Below, in pieces: positions 1 through 6,360 of a stretch of 10,262 bases of DNA. The notes under the pieces were generated by a model, which was not told where the DNA came from, did not search any database, and saw only the letters and a program-made list of their open reading frames with translations. The stretch's first letter is position 1. The number at the start of each line of letters is the position of its first letter. The DNA comes from Actinomycetota bacterium (lineage in GTDB: Bacteria > Actinomycetota > Actinomycetes > Streptosporangiales > Streptosporangiaceae). The position numbers and the translations under genes were made by a program. The stretch covers positions 731 to 10,992 of the forward strand of contig PMST01000289.1 in assembly GCA_003168295.1 (NCBI GenBank). The letters are read 5' to 3'.

Positions 1-353
1 TGATCGCCGTTGATGGCGTACTCGCTCTGCCCGGACCTGAACATCAGCCGGCTGATGGTGACCTCGGCGTACTCAATGGGCAGGGCGCCGTCGCTGTTGT
101 CGATGGTGAGCGTCACCTCGGCGCGGCCCAGCGGCGGGCGCGAGGTGGTGCCCGCGAAGACGACATCTTCCATCTTGCCGCCGCGCAGCGACTTGGCGCC
201 CTGCTCCCCCATCACCCAGGACAGCGCGTCGACGATGTTGGACTTGCCTGAGCCGTTCGGCCCTACCACGCAGGTGATGCCGGGCTCGAGGCGGAGCGAG
301 GTCGCGGAGGCAAACGACTTGAAGCCGCGCAGGGTGAGGGTCTTCAGGTACAC
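1..353 (-). CDS. smc: Chromosome segregation ATPase SMC, N-terminal part (runs off window start)
   Basis: This is the first 117 codons of an SMC protein, the ATPase that with ScpA/ScpB forms the bacterial condensin loading on DNA and organising the chromosome. The visible protein opens [15 protein letters not shown], the typical SMC start, followed by the Walker A motif GPNGSGKS at about residues 32-39 with [13 protein letters not shown] behind it. [14 protein letters not shown] and a segment ending [12 protein letters not shown] also match the SMC head. The hinge, coiled coils and C-terminal head lie outside the window. The start is a GTG at 353-351 preceded by a strong purine-rich ribosome binding site (GGGAGGAGG about 10 bases upstream). 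The next gene upstream on this strand is the small coiled-coil gene, with a gene-free gap of about 340 bases and a hairpin between, so smc probably has its own promoter. Identification is essentially certain. Confidence 0.97.
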   Translation of the reverse strand, partial: MYLKTLTLRGFKSFASATSLRLEPGITCVVGPNGSGKSNIVDALSWVMGEQGAKSLRGGKMEDVVFAGTTSRPPLGRAEVTLTIDNSDGALPIEYAEVTISRLMFRSGQSEYAINGD

Positions 354-694
354 GTGCGCCCCCTCCTCCCTGCTCGCACACACGGGGCTGGCAAACACGC
401 GGCTCCAGGCACCATACCGTCCCGCGGCGCGCGGCACGGGGAACTGCAGCTGGTATCGCGCGTCGGCGGCCGGATCGGGTGCCCGCCGACCGAGTGCCGG
501 AGGCTGGAGCGGGCATGCCAAAGACGCCGCGGGCCCGAATAGGACGCTCGGCGTCAATACTCCGCCCTTGATGCCAGTGTGACTATCGACATATAACGGG
601 CAGATATACAACGAAGCGGATTTATAAACGAAGAGGGGCGCCACTATGACGCCCCTGATTCGTTCTTTGCCGTTTGCCTCGCCGCCAGCGATCG
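354..694. other. Gene-free stretch upstream of smc
   Basis: No convincing gene is visible on either strand. Reading frames here are Arg/Pro/Ala-rich and have no recognisable motif. In Streptomyces I recall an acylphosphatase gene next to smc; nothing like it is seen here. The part from about 575 to 632 is clearly richer in A and T than its surroundings. Read on the minus strand it holds promoter-like words (TTGTAT, TTATAT, GATAGT), so it is the most likely place for an smc promoter, but no pair is convincing. The hairpin at 634-656 is listed separately. Confidence 0.5.
634..656 (-). terminator. Hairpin terminator after the small coiled-coil gene
   Basis: AGGGGCG (634-640) and CGCCCCT (650-656) form a perfect 7-bp GC-rich stem with a 9-base loop. 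It lies about 40 bases downstream of the stop codon of the minus-strand gene ending at 695. On that strand it is followed by a mixed pyrimidine/A+T stretch rather than a clean T run, which is common in actinobacterial terminators. It would insulate smc from the gene upstream. Confidence 0.6.
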
Positions 695-886
695 TTAAAC
701 GAACGCGGGCTCGCGCTCCCGAACCAGCATGTCCTCGTGAGCAGCCTCAACCGAAAGCGAGTTATTCTCTTCCTGAAGCCGGACAAGCTCGGCTTCCAGG
801 TCGCGTACTCGCTGCTGGAGGCGGCGCATCTCAGAGACGATGCGGGGATCGGGACCGCCGACGTGGCCGAATAGAGCCTTCGCCAT
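695..886 (-). CDS. Small conserved actinobacterial coiled-coil protein (63 aa)
   Basis: The 63-residue product begins [15 protein letters not shown] and then forms one amphipathic helix. Hydrophobic residues sit at 16, 20, 23, 27, 30, 34 and 37, Asn at 41 and Leu at 44, an unbroken 4-3 heptad pattern, so residues 14-48 should form a parallel coiled coil or leucine-zipper-like dimer. The acidic C-terminal tail ends EREPAFV. I recall small proteins with the same MAKAL-x-G-x-VGG-x-DPR opening and following helix in many actinomycetes; no function is known to me. The ATG at 886 is chosen over an upstream GTG at 925 because it matches that family start and has GGAGG 10 bases before it. There is no signal peptide or membrane segment, so it is probably cytoplasmic. 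It sits alone between mutM and smc with a long leader upstream and a terminator downstream, so it is probably transcribed separately. The gene is very likely real; its role is unknown. Confidence 0.85.
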   Translation of the reverse strand: MAKALFGHVGGPDPRIVSEMRRLQQRVRDLEAELVRLQEENNSLSVEAAHEDMLVREREPAFV

Positions 887-1175
887 TGTAAAAGGTCCTC
901 CACGCTGAGTGACCAGAGTGGGCACTTTAACCTAACACGCGCGAGATGACGCGCGCGACCAACGACAACTAGTTTCTCACCTCGGCGATTGCTGGTCAAG
1001 TTGAGTGCTCTCACAGGTCTATCTTGGTCCATCTCAGGCCTTCCTGGGCCGTCTGGGGCCCGGATGCCTGTCACATAGCTTATCTTCCTTATCTTACCGA
1101 ACAAACCGTTTCAGGCCATTGATTCGAGCCGGCTCGGCGGGATCAAGGTTACCACCGGGCCGGGCGGGGCAGGAG
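887..1175 (-). promoter_or_regulatory. Leader/promoter region of the small coiled-coil gene
   Basis: No gene is seen between the mutM stop and the small coiled-coil gene. On the minus strand there is a weak promoter candidate, TTGACC (999-994) and GAAACT (976-971), spaced 17 bases, and a separate TAAGAT -10-like word inside a duplicated CTTATCTT (plus-strand 1079-1086 and 1088-1095). GGGCC (1046-1050) and GGCCC (1057-1061) can pair and may help end mutM transcription. Between the promoter candidate and the start codon, two CGCGCG blocks around 940-956 can form a hairpin in the transcript. None of these sites is proven; the region as a whole is the likely control region. Confidence 0.35.
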
Positions 1176-1197
1176 TTACCACCGGGCCCGGCGGGGC
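1148..1197. repeat. Tandem duplication across the mutM stop codon
   Basis: Two 23-base copies (1148-1170 and 1175-1197), each starting GTTACCACCGGGC, differ at one base and are offset by exactly 27 bases. The copy nearer mutM carries the in-use TAA stop (1178-1176). The second copy repeats the same TAA in the same frame nine codons further on. Confidence 0.85.
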
Positions 1198-2027
1198 CGG
1201 GGCTGGCAGCGCGGGCAGGTGTAGGCGGACCGGTTCATAAACTTCTCGCGCCGGACCGGCGTGCCGCACCGCGGGCAACCGAAGCCTTCCCGCCCGTAGA
1301 CCGCGAGCGAGCGCTCGAAGTACCCGCTCTGCCCGTTGACGTTGACGTACAACTCGTCGAACGAGGTCCCGCCGGCGGCCAGGGCCTCGGTGAGCACCTC
1401 GCGGACCGCGGCCAGCAGCCGGCTGACCTCCGGGCCGTTCAGGGTCTCGGTCGGCCTGGCCCAGTGCAGCCGGGCCCGCCAAAGCGCCTCGTCGGCGTAG
1501 ATGTTGCCGATACCGCTGACCAGCGACTGATCGAGCAGCGCGCGCTTGACCCCGGTGCGGCGCGCGCGCAGTCGCCGGGCCAGCACGGCCGGGTCGAAGG
1601 CCGACTCGAACGGATCGGGCGCGATATGCGCGATCGGCGCGGGGAGTTCGGCGCCATCCCGCACGACGCACATGTGCCCGAACGTCCGCTGATCGGTGAA
1701 CCGCAGGTCAGGGCCGGAGTCCTTGAAGGTGAACCAGATCCTGACGTGGGGTGAAACCGGCCGGTCGGGCTCGCCCACGAGCAGTTGCCCGCTCATGCCG
1801 AGGTGGGCCAGCAGCGCGTCCTCGCCCACCGATAGCCACAGGTACTTGCCCCGGCGCCTGGCGCTTTCCATGGTGCGCCCGGCCAGGGCGGTCTCGAATT
1901 CCACGGCGCCGGCCGGCTGCCTGCGGACCGCACGCGGATGCAATACGTGGACATCGGCGATAGGACGGCCTACGACGTGGAGCTCAAGGCCACGCCGGAC
2001 GGTCTCGACCTCGGGCAGTTCGGGCAC
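1176..2027 (-). CDS. mutM: Formamidopyrimidine-DNA glycosylase (Fpg/MutM)
   Basis: Bifunctional base-excision repair enzyme removing 8-oxoguanine and formamidopyrimidines and cutting the abasic strand. The 283-residue protein starts [14 protein letters not shown]; the Pro after the initiator Met is the catalytic nucleophile, and E3 and K61 (in RRRGKYL) are the other conserved active-site residues. The H2TH part is seen at [19 protein letters not shown] (about 165-183). The C-terminal zinc finger has Cys 251, 254, 271 and 274 (two CPRC pairs), with the family Arg in MNRSAYT (R266). Length is normal. The start is GTG (2027-2025), only 3 bases after the rnc stop, so translation is probably coupled to rnc. 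The last residues (PRPRRARW) form a short basic tail next to a 27-base duplication covering the stop codon. Confidence 0.97.
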   Translation of the reverse strand: MPELPEVETVRRGLELHVVGRPIADVHVLHPRAVRRQPAGAVEFETALAGRTMESARRRGKYLWLSVGEDALLAHLGMSGQLLVGEPDRPVSPHVRIWFTFKDSGPDLRFTDQRTFGHMCVVRDGAELPAPIAHIAPDPFESAFDPAVLARRLRARRTGVKRALLDQSLVSGIGNIYADEALWRARLHWARPTETLNGPEVSRLLAAVREVLTEALAAGGTSFDELYVNVNGQSGYFERSLAVYGREGFGCPRCGTPVRREKFMNRSAYTCPRCQPRPRRARW

Positions 2028-2030
2028 GGC

Positions 2031-2939
2031 TTAGCGCTCCGGGGACTCCGGCGGCAACCGGGGCTCCGGGGGCTCCGGGGCGGAGTAGGGCGCCTGCCCT
2101 TCGCCGTCCTTCACGTCGTCCCTTGCGTCGGCTTTCGCGGCGGTGGGGCCATGGCCAGGTCGCAGGTCGCCGTTCCCCGCCGCCGCGTCGGTCTCTGCGG
2201 CCACGGGCACGTCGGCCGCCTCGGCGGTGATGGCGTTCCAGGCCGCCTTGGCCGCCTCTTGCTCGGCGGCCTTCTTCGAGCGCCCCTGGCCGGAGCCGAG
2301 GACCCGGCCGCCCACCTTGACTACGGCGTGAAAGGATTTCTGGTGGTCCGGCCCGCTCTCGTCGACCACATACTCGGGAACCCCGAGCATGTGACCGGCC
2401 GTGAGCTCCTGCAACGACGTCTTCCAGTCAAGCCCGGCGCCGAGCCGGGCCGCCCTGGCGATGACCGGGTCAAAGAGCCGGTGCACCAGCGCGCTGGCCT
2501 CGGTGAGGCCGCAGTCGATGTACACCGCGCCGATGACCGCCTCGAGGGTGTCGGCGAGTATCGAGGACTTGTTCCGGCCGCCGGTTACCTGCTCGCCCCG
2601 GCCGAGCTTGACGTAGGAACCCAGGTCGAGCTCCCGCGCTACCTCGGCGAGCGCGCCCATCTGGACCACCGCGGCGCGGAGCTTGGCGAGCTGCCCCTCG
2701 GGGAGGTTCGGGTAGCCGCGGAACAGCGTGTCGGTCACGACCAGGCCGAGCACCGAGTCACCGAGGAACTCTAGCCGCTCGTTGGTGGGCGGGTTAGCGT
2801 TCTCGTACGCGTACGAGCGGTGCGTCAGCGCACGATCAAGCGATGCGGGCATTATTGGCACGCCGAGGACGTGCCGGAGTTCAGCGGGTCCTTTTCCGGC
2901 GTTCACACCACCATCCCATGACCGGCTCACGACGCCCAC
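2031..2939 (-). CDS. rnc: Ribonuclease III
   Basis: Double-stranded-RNA endonuclease that processes rRNA precursors and structured transcripts, acting as a dimer with Mg2+. The 302-residue protein has the signature [10 protein letters not shown] at 53-62 and the second acidic cluster [15 protein letters not shown] (about 126-140); D61, D130 and E133 are the expected metal/catalytic positions. A double-stranded-RNA-binding domain spans about 171-238, with [20 protein letters not shown] as its last helix region. Beyond 240 there is an extra tail of about 60 residues, Ala/Asp-rich and then Pro/Glu-rich, probably disordered and not needed for catalysis; it makes the protein longer than the usual 220-270. 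The start is a GTG at 2939 because AGGAGGAGG lies 5 bases upstream and a TAG stop precedes it. It lies 85 bases after rpmF and just before mutM. Confidence 0.97.
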   Translation of the reverse strand: MGVVSRSWDGGVNAGKGPAELRHVLGVPIMPASLDRALTHRSYAYENANPPTNERLEFLGDSVLGLVVTDTLFRGYPNLPEGQLAKLRAAVVQMGALAEVARELDLGSYVKLGRGEQVTGGRNKSSILADTLEAVIGAVYIDCGLTEASALVHRLFDPVIARAARLGAGLDWKTSLQELTAGHMLGVPEYVVDESGPDHQKSFHAVVKVGGRVLGSGQGRSKKAAEQEAAKAAWNAITAEAADVPVAAETDAAAGNGDLRPGHGPTAAKADARDDVKDGEGQAPYSAPEPPEPRLPPESPER

Positions 2940-2966
2940 CGCGTCCTCCTCCTAGCACTGGCTGAT

Positions 2967-2980
2967 CATGCCCGGGCATG
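2967..2980. promoter_or_regulatory. Perfect 14-bp palindrome upstream of rnc
   Basis: CATGCCCGGGCATG is a loop-free perfect palindrome about 27 bases before the rnc start codon in the rpmF-rnc gap. It could be a binding site for a dimeric regulator or part of an RNA structure in the rnc leader. RNase III is known in several bacteria to cut its own leader, but nothing here shows that directly. Confidence 0.3.
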
Positions 2981-3024
2981 GATGGCGTGTAACCCTTCGC
3001 ATGCCGCCGGGCCGATCAGCTTCC

Positions 3025-3201
3025 TCAGGATGGGTTCAGGACCTGGCGCCGCCGATAGGTGCCGCACGTCGGGCAGGCCACATGGGGCAGCTTGGGCTCG
3101 TGGCACTGCGGGCAGCTCACCAGCGTGGGCGCGGTGGTCTTCCATTGCGAACGTCGTGATCGGGTGTTGCTGCGGGACATTCTCCGCTTGGGAACCGCCA
3201 C
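3025..3201 (-). CDS. rpmF: 50S ribosomal protein L32, zinc-binding form
   Basis: The 58-residue product begins [20 protein letters not shown], the classic L32 start, and has two cysteine pairs, CPQC (30-33) and CPTC (43-46), forming the zinc ribbon of the C+ form. It ends [10 protein letters not shown]32 is a late-assembling protein of the large subunit near the peptidyl transferase region. The start is GTG at 3201, one base after the TGA of the DUF177 gene, and its ribosome binding site AGGAGGG lies inside the end of that gene, so the two are translationally coupled. The yceD-rpmF pairing is widely conserved. Having the zinc-binding form in the main cluster is consistent with a second, cysteine-free paralogue elsewhere for zinc starvation, which cannot be checked here. 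Confidence 0.97.
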   Translation of the reverse strand: MAVPKRRMSRSNTRSRRSQWKTTAPTLVSCPQCHEPKLPHVACPTCGTYRRRQVLNPS

Positions 3202-3202
3202 G

Positions 3203-3919
3203 TCAGCCCTCCTGTAGGTCGATGGCGCGGGCGCGCCGGTCCAGTTGTCTGGTTGCCTGGTCTTGTTGGGTGGCCTGGTCTTGGGTGGCCTGGTCGTCGA
3301 ATTGCTTCAGGCCGGCCCATCTCGGGTCGGTGGCGTCTTCGTGCCCGTGATCTGGGCCCGCGTCGGCCAGCGGCGCGCCGCACTCGGCGCACAGCCCGGG
3401 ACAGTCGTCCCGGCACAGCGGCGACATCGGCAGCGTGAGCACCACCGCGTCACGGAGGGCCGGCTCCAGGTCGAGCAGATCACCGTCGAGGTAGCGCACC
3501 TCATCGTCGCGCTCCTCATCCTCGTCCGGCCGGCCGTACTTGTCTCGCTTGTCGTACTTATCCTGCTTGTCGTACTTGTCGGAGGCCTCGCGAGATCCGC
3601 GCGGCCGCCCGTCCGAGTACAGGTAAAGCTCCTGGAAGCTCACCGTCACCGTCGAGGTCACCGGGCCCAGGCAGCGGGCACACTCACCCGCAAGCGGCGC
3701 GGTCGCGGTCCCGGTGGCCAGAACGCCCTCGGTGACCGCCTCGAACCTGACGTCAAGGGATACCTCGGCGCCGACGGGCACGCTGACCAGTTCGAGGCGC
3801 AGGTCGGCGGGAGCCGGGGCGGTCCGAGACCGGGACAGCGCGGAACCCGCCTGACGACCGAGTTGGCGCATGTCAAAGACAAGCGCTCCCCTGGGTGCGT
3901 TCGTGCGTATGTTGGACAT
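3203..3919 (-). CDS. DUF177 / YceD family protein (23S rRNA accumulation protein)
   Basis: A 238-residue member of the DUF177/YceD family, always found just before rpmF and linked in E. coli to 23S rRNA accumulation and ribosome assembly. Family marks are [13 protein letters not shown] near the N-terminus, [10 protein letters not shown] (C80, C83), the [10 protein letters not shown] strand, and [15 protein letters not shown] (C169, C173, C177, C180), probably a zinc site. Two segments are unusual. Residues 114-131 are three copies of a six-residue charged unit ([18 protein letters not shown]), followed by an acidic run. Residues 209-225 are three copies of DQATQ-like units beyond the usual family end ([10 protein letters not shown]), giving a tail of about 30 residues. 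The ATG at 3919 fits the family start, but the ribosome binding site is weak. A promoter candidate lies about 40 bases upstream, so this gene probably leads the DUF177-rpmF-rnc-mutM transcript. Confidence 0.93.
   Translation of the reverse strand: MSNIRTNAPRGALVFDMRQLGRQAGSALSRSRTAPAPADLRLELVSVPVGAEVSLDVRFEAVTEGVLATGTATAPLAGECARCLGPVTSTVTVSFQELYLYSDGRPRGSREASDKYDKQDKYDKRDKYGRPDEDEERDDEVRYLDGDLLDLEPALRDAVVLTLPMSPLCRDDCPGLCAECGAPLADAGPDHGHEDATDPRWAGLKQFDDQATQDQATQQDQATRQLDRRARAIDLQEG
3251..3299. repeat. In-frame 15/18-bp repeats in the DUF177 gene tail
   Basis: Three imperfect copies built on TGCCTGGTC/GGCCTGGTC (3251-3268, 3270-3284, 3285-3299) encode [11 protein letters not shown] and DQATR units on the minus strand. 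Unit lengths are multiples of three, so copy-number changes keep the frame. Confidence 0.8.
3536..3582. repeat. In-frame 18-bp repeats in the middle of the DUF177 gene
   Basis: CGTACTT followed by GTC or ATC recurs with an 18-base period (three copies) and encodes the charged DKYDK-Q/R units on the minus strand. The repeat lies in a linker between the two cysteine-bearing parts of the protein. Confidence 0.8.
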
Positions 3920-3959
3920 GACAGTTTACTCGTTTGTGACTTAGCGGAACCGAGCGCTC

Positions 3960-3988
3960 AGCCTACCGGCGCAGCGCGGTAATCCCAA
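3960..3988 (-). promoter_or_regulatory. Promoter candidate for DUF177-rpmF-rnc-mutM
   Basis: On the minus strand TTGGGA (3988-3983) and TAGGCT (3965-3960) are spaced exactly 17 bases, matching the housekeeping sigma factor pattern. Transcription would start near 3953, giving a leader of about 35 bases. The terminator hairpin of the coaD transcript lies directly upstream, as expected for a new transcription unit. Confidence 0.45.
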
Positions 3989-3992
3989 CTTG

Positions 3993-4024
3993 GCGGGGGG
4001 CGCCGGTATTCCGGCCGCCCCCGC
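3993..4024 (-). terminator. Strong hairpin between coaD and DUF177
   Basis: CCGG-TATT-CCGG (4003-4014) forms the tip of a stem that continues into GGGGG/CCCCC arms with two small bulges, spanning about 3993-4024. It lies 34 bases past the coaD stop. It lacks a T run on the minus strand, which is usual in high-GC actinobacteria. Confidence 0.65.
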
Positions 4025-4057
4025 GTGGGTGCTTCCGGTGGGCGTTACAGCCCGGCG

Positions 4058-4537
4058 TTACTCCTCGGCCAGGCGCTGGCGAAGCCGCGAAAGGACGATC
4101 TCAGGAACCAGCCCGCTGACGTCTCCACCGTACCTGGCGATCTCCTTCACCAGGCTCGACCGCAGAAACGAGTACAGCGGATTGGTGGTCATGAACAGCG
4201 TCTCGACCTTCGCCATCCGGTAATTCATCTGAGCCATCTGCATCTCGTACTCGAAATCGCTGACGGCACGCAGTCCCTTGATTACGGCGGTGATCCCGTT
4301 GGTGGCGCAGAAGTCCACCAGCAGGCCGTGGAAGCGGTCGATCCTGACGTTGCCGTAGCGGCTGGTGACCTGGCCCAGCATCTCGACGCGCTCGTCGACC
4401 GTGAACAGGCTGTGCTTGGTCACGTTGATCAGTACCGCTACGACCACCTCGTCGTAAAGCCCGGCGGCGCGGCCGATGATGTCGAGGTGACCATTAGTGA
4501 CAGGATCGAAAGAACCCGGACAGACTACGCGTTGCAC
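4058..4537 (-). CDS. coaD: Phosphopantetheine adenylyltransferase (PPAT)
   Basis: Fourth enzyme of coenzyme A synthesis, joining 4'-phosphopantetheine and ATP to dephospho-CoA and pyrophosphate; normally a cytoplasmic hexamer. The 159-residue protein has the nucleotidyltransferase motif GSFDPVTNGH at 8-17 (H17 catalytic), the substrate-binding KGLRAVSDFEYE with R90, NYRMA, and the C-terminal LRSSLVKEIA that replaces the common ISSS/ISST version of the second nucleotide-binding motif. Length is standard. The start is GTG at 4537, 52 bases after the rsmD stop and preceded only by a weak AGAAGGG-type site; the reading frame begins exactly at the family start. It is probably cotranscribed with rsmD, a pair conserved in most bacteria. 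Confidence 0.97.
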   Translation of the reverse strand: MQRVVCPGSFDPVTNGHLDIIGRAAGLYDEVVVAVLINVTKHSLFTVDERVEMLGQVTSRYGNVRIDRFHGLLVDFCATNGITAVIKGLRAVSDFEYEMQMAQMNYRMAKVETLFMTTNPLYSFLRSSLVKEIARYGGDVSGLVPEIVLSRLRQRLAEE

Positions 4538-4589
4538 GCGGTCCCAACCCTTCTGCTCTGCAGTGAGTACCTGAATGGGTAAAGGCTGG

Positions 4590-5261
4590 TCACCACGCTT
4601 GGGTCCCGGGGCGTTTGGGAGCGAGGCCGTACCAGAAGGTTGCTTCCCCGTACTTGCGCGCCCGGTCGGGCACGAAGCCGTCAGGCCAGAGCACCGGCCC
4701 GGATCGGGTGGCGCGTTCTACTATGACCAGCGCGTCGGACGCCAGCCAGCCCTCGTCCGCGAGCAGCGAAAGCACCCGGGATATCTCGGCGTCAGCTATC
4801 GCGTACGGAGGGTCAGCGAACGCGACGTCGTACCGGCCGCTTCCGGGCCGCTCATGGACATCTTGGGCCCCGCCGGGACGGTCGCCGTCGGGGACGGGGG
4901 CCTGCTCCGGGCCGCGGGCGGTCTGCGCTGGGCCGCGGGCGAGCACTCGTTCCACCCGGTCGGCGATCAAGGTGGCGCCGGGCAAGCCGATGGCCGCGAT
5001 GTTCTGCCTGATGACGGCGGTCGCACGGGCCCCGGATTCGACCAGCAGCACGTGCTCCGCACCGCGGGATAGCGCCTCCAGGCCGACCGCGCCTGACCCG
5101 GCGTACAGGTCGAGCACCCGGGTCCCGGTCAGCGGTCCCACGATCGAGGCGACGGTGCCGAACAGGCCTTCCCTGGCACGATCGCTCGTCGGCCGGGTTT
5201 CCCGCCCGTCCGGGATAGCCAGCCGACGCCCCCCTGCCTCACCGGCGATAACGCGTGCCAC
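4590..5261 (-). CDS. rsmD: 16S rRNA (guanine966-N2)-methyltransferase RsmD
   Basis: SAM-dependent methyltransferase modifying G966 (E. coli numbering) of 16S rRNA. The 223-residue protein starts MARVIAGEAGGRRL and has PTSDRAREGLF (24-34), the SAM-binding motif I DLYAGSG (51-57) and the catalytic DPPY (150-153). It is longer than usual because of a Gly/Pro-rich insert of about 34 residues (109-142, containing ARGPAQ and ARGPEQ) between the Rossmann core and the DPPY strand; this is probably a surface loop. The GTG start at 5261 fits the family N-terminus, but the only purine-rich stretch (AAGGGG) touches the start codon, so initiation may be weak or need little leader. The upstream side is the scar region. 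Confidence 0.95.
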   Translation of the reverse strand: MARVIAGEAGGRRLAIPDGRETRPTSDRAREGLFGTVASIVGPLTGTRVLDLYAGSGAVGLEALSRGAEHVLLVESGARATAVIRQNIAAIGLPGATLIADRVERVLARGPAQTARGPEQAPVPDGDRPGGAQDVHERPGSGRYDVAFADPPYAIADAEISRVLSLLADEGWLASDALVIVERATRSGPVLWPDGFVPDRARKYGEATFWYGLAPKRPGTQAW

Positions 5262-5290
5262 CCCTTAAGTGTGCACGCCGAACGCGGTCC

Positions 5291-5387
5291 CGCCAGACCT
5301 CGCCTCAGGTAATGGCGTGTTCTTGATCACGAAGGGTTCACAGTCTGCCAGAACTGTGAACTCTTCGTGATCATCGGCGCCAGACCT
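5291..5387. repeat. 10-bp direct repeats flanking the palindrome
   Basis: CGCCAGACCT occurs at 5291-5300 and again at 5378-5387, one on each side of the palindrome at 5324-5373. The arrangement could be a target-site duplication of a small inserted element or part of a larger imperfect repeat; the copies lie at unequal distances (23 and 4 bases) from the palindrome. Confidence 0.6.
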
Positions 5388-5393
5388 CTGAGG
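5303..5393. repeat. Long near-perfect palindrome (MITE-like or strong hairpin)
   Basis: The core arms, 5324-5344 and 5353-5373, are 21 bases each and complementary at 20 positions; the exception would be a G-U pair in plus-strand RNA. The loop is 8 bases. Each arm runs from TGATCACGAAG toward the loop at TTCACAGT. A weaker outward continuation includes CCTCAG (5303-5308) pairing with CTGAGG (5388-5393). No ORF crosses it convincingly. It lies 60-110 bases upstream of rsmD. It could be a miniature inverted-repeat element, a bidirectional terminator or a protein-binding site. It is much longer and less GC-rich than the terminators elsewhere in this window. Confidence 0.75.
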
Positions 5394-5467
5394 CATCGCA
5401 AGTCCCACGGGCGGGTGCGGGCGGGTGCTACAACGGGCGTAGGCCGGCCCGCACTGAGTCGTCTGGG

Positions 5468-5722
5468 GAAGCAGCGCTTGAGGAGGCGTACCCAGGCCGG
5501 TTCGATCCCGTACTGTGCGACCCGCTCGCCGGGCGGGGCTCCTCGTGGCTGCTCCGGTGGGTGACCAATCTGTACGGTCCGGTGACCCGGCTCGCTCCGT
5601 GGGCGTGGGGAGCGGTTTACCATGCCTGCGATTCCCGCTGGGTGATGCGGTTGCTGGGACGAACGCTGCTGGCTCTGGCCGACCGCCCGGTGGCCGATGC
5701 GGTGGCGGCACGCGAACCCGGG
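5468..5722 (+). pseudogene. Probable fragment of an MGDG-synthase-like glycosyltransferase gene
   Basis: In one frame, about 85 codons read EEAYPGRFDPV, then LYGPVTRLAPWAWGAVYHA, then RLLGRTLLALADRPVADAVAAREPG. The spacing of the aromatic PWAWGAVYH block, the following Arg-rich helix and the DAVAAREP stretch resembles, from memory, the N-terminal donor-independent half of actinobacterial glycosyltransferases of the monogalactosyldiacylglycerol synthase type. There is no convincing start codon or nucleotide-binding opening (GxGH) upstream, and the catalytic C-terminal half is missing: the frame runs straight into the response-regulator remnant near 5715-5725. I therefore read it as an internal fragment left by deletion. 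The family assignment is tentative and could be wrong. Confidence 0.4.
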
Positions 5723-6197
5723 CGACCCGCCGGATCGCCGCGCGGCCCGAGCTGGCCGGCGTGCACGTCGTCATCTTGACCACCTTCGAGCTCGACGAGT
5801 ACGTCTTCGAGGGCCTGCGGGCCGGGGCGGCCGGGTTCCTGGTCAAGGACACTGACGCCGCCGAGCTGATCCGCGCGGTCCGGGTGGTGGCCGGCGGGGC
5901 GGCGCTGCTGGCCCCCACCGTCACCCGGCGGCTGATCGCCGAGTTCGCCTCCCGCATCCGGCACGCCCGCACCCTGCCGGGCGCCGGCGAGCTGACCCCG
6001 CGGGAGCGCGAGGTGGTGGTGCTCATCGCGCTGGGCTGTCCCATGAGGAGATCGCCAGGAAGATCTACATCAGCCCGTCGACGGCCAAGACCCACGCGGC
6101 CCGGGCCATGACCAAGGTCGGCGCCAGAGACCGGGCCCAGCTGGTCGTGTTCGCCTACCAGGCCGGCCTGGTCCGGCCCGGCTGGGACCAGGACTAG
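5722..6197 (+). pseudogene. Truncated, frameshifted NarL/LuxR-type response regulator
   Basis: The sequence resumes inside a receiver domain: ATRRIAARPELAGVHVV, then LTTFELDEYVFEGLRAGA and AGFLVKD, which carries the conserved Lys, followed by AAELIRAVRVVAGGAALL. The first half of the receiver, with the phosphorylated Asp and acidic pocket, is absent. A linker leads to the LuxR-type DNA-binding domain, LTPREREVVVLIALG. After 6036 the frame breaks. Adding one base in GGC-TG-TCC restores SHEEIARKIYISPSTAKTH and VGARDRAQLVVFAYQAGLV to the TAG at 6195-6197. The high similarity to family consensus on both sides of the break suggests recent decay or a sequencing error at that one base, but the missing 5' half cannot be an error. 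The product would not be a functional regulator. Confidence 0.85.
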
Positions 6198-6360
6198 GCA
6201 TCGCTGGGCGGTCGGGCGCGGACCGTACTGGCGTGATCGACGTCGACGAGGTGCGAGCGGTAACGTTTCCGGAACGCTTCGAGCGTAGCGTCTGGTCCAG
6301 ACGAGCAGGGACAGCGCCCGGACCGAGCCCGGCAACCTAGCGGGCCGCCAGCACGTCACC

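Noticed and set aside
10..582. Plus-strand open frame at the window start
   Set aside because: It is antisense to the SMC head, which is unmistakable on the minus strand.
622..1104. Minus-strand open frame of 160 codons overlapping the small coiled-coil gene
   Set aside because: Different frame from the gene with the heptad pattern and good ribosome binding site; composition is Arg-rich and featureless.
5291..5393. CRISPR-like repeat pair around the palindrome
   Set aside because: Only two 10-base direct copies are present with no regular spacer array and no cas genes.
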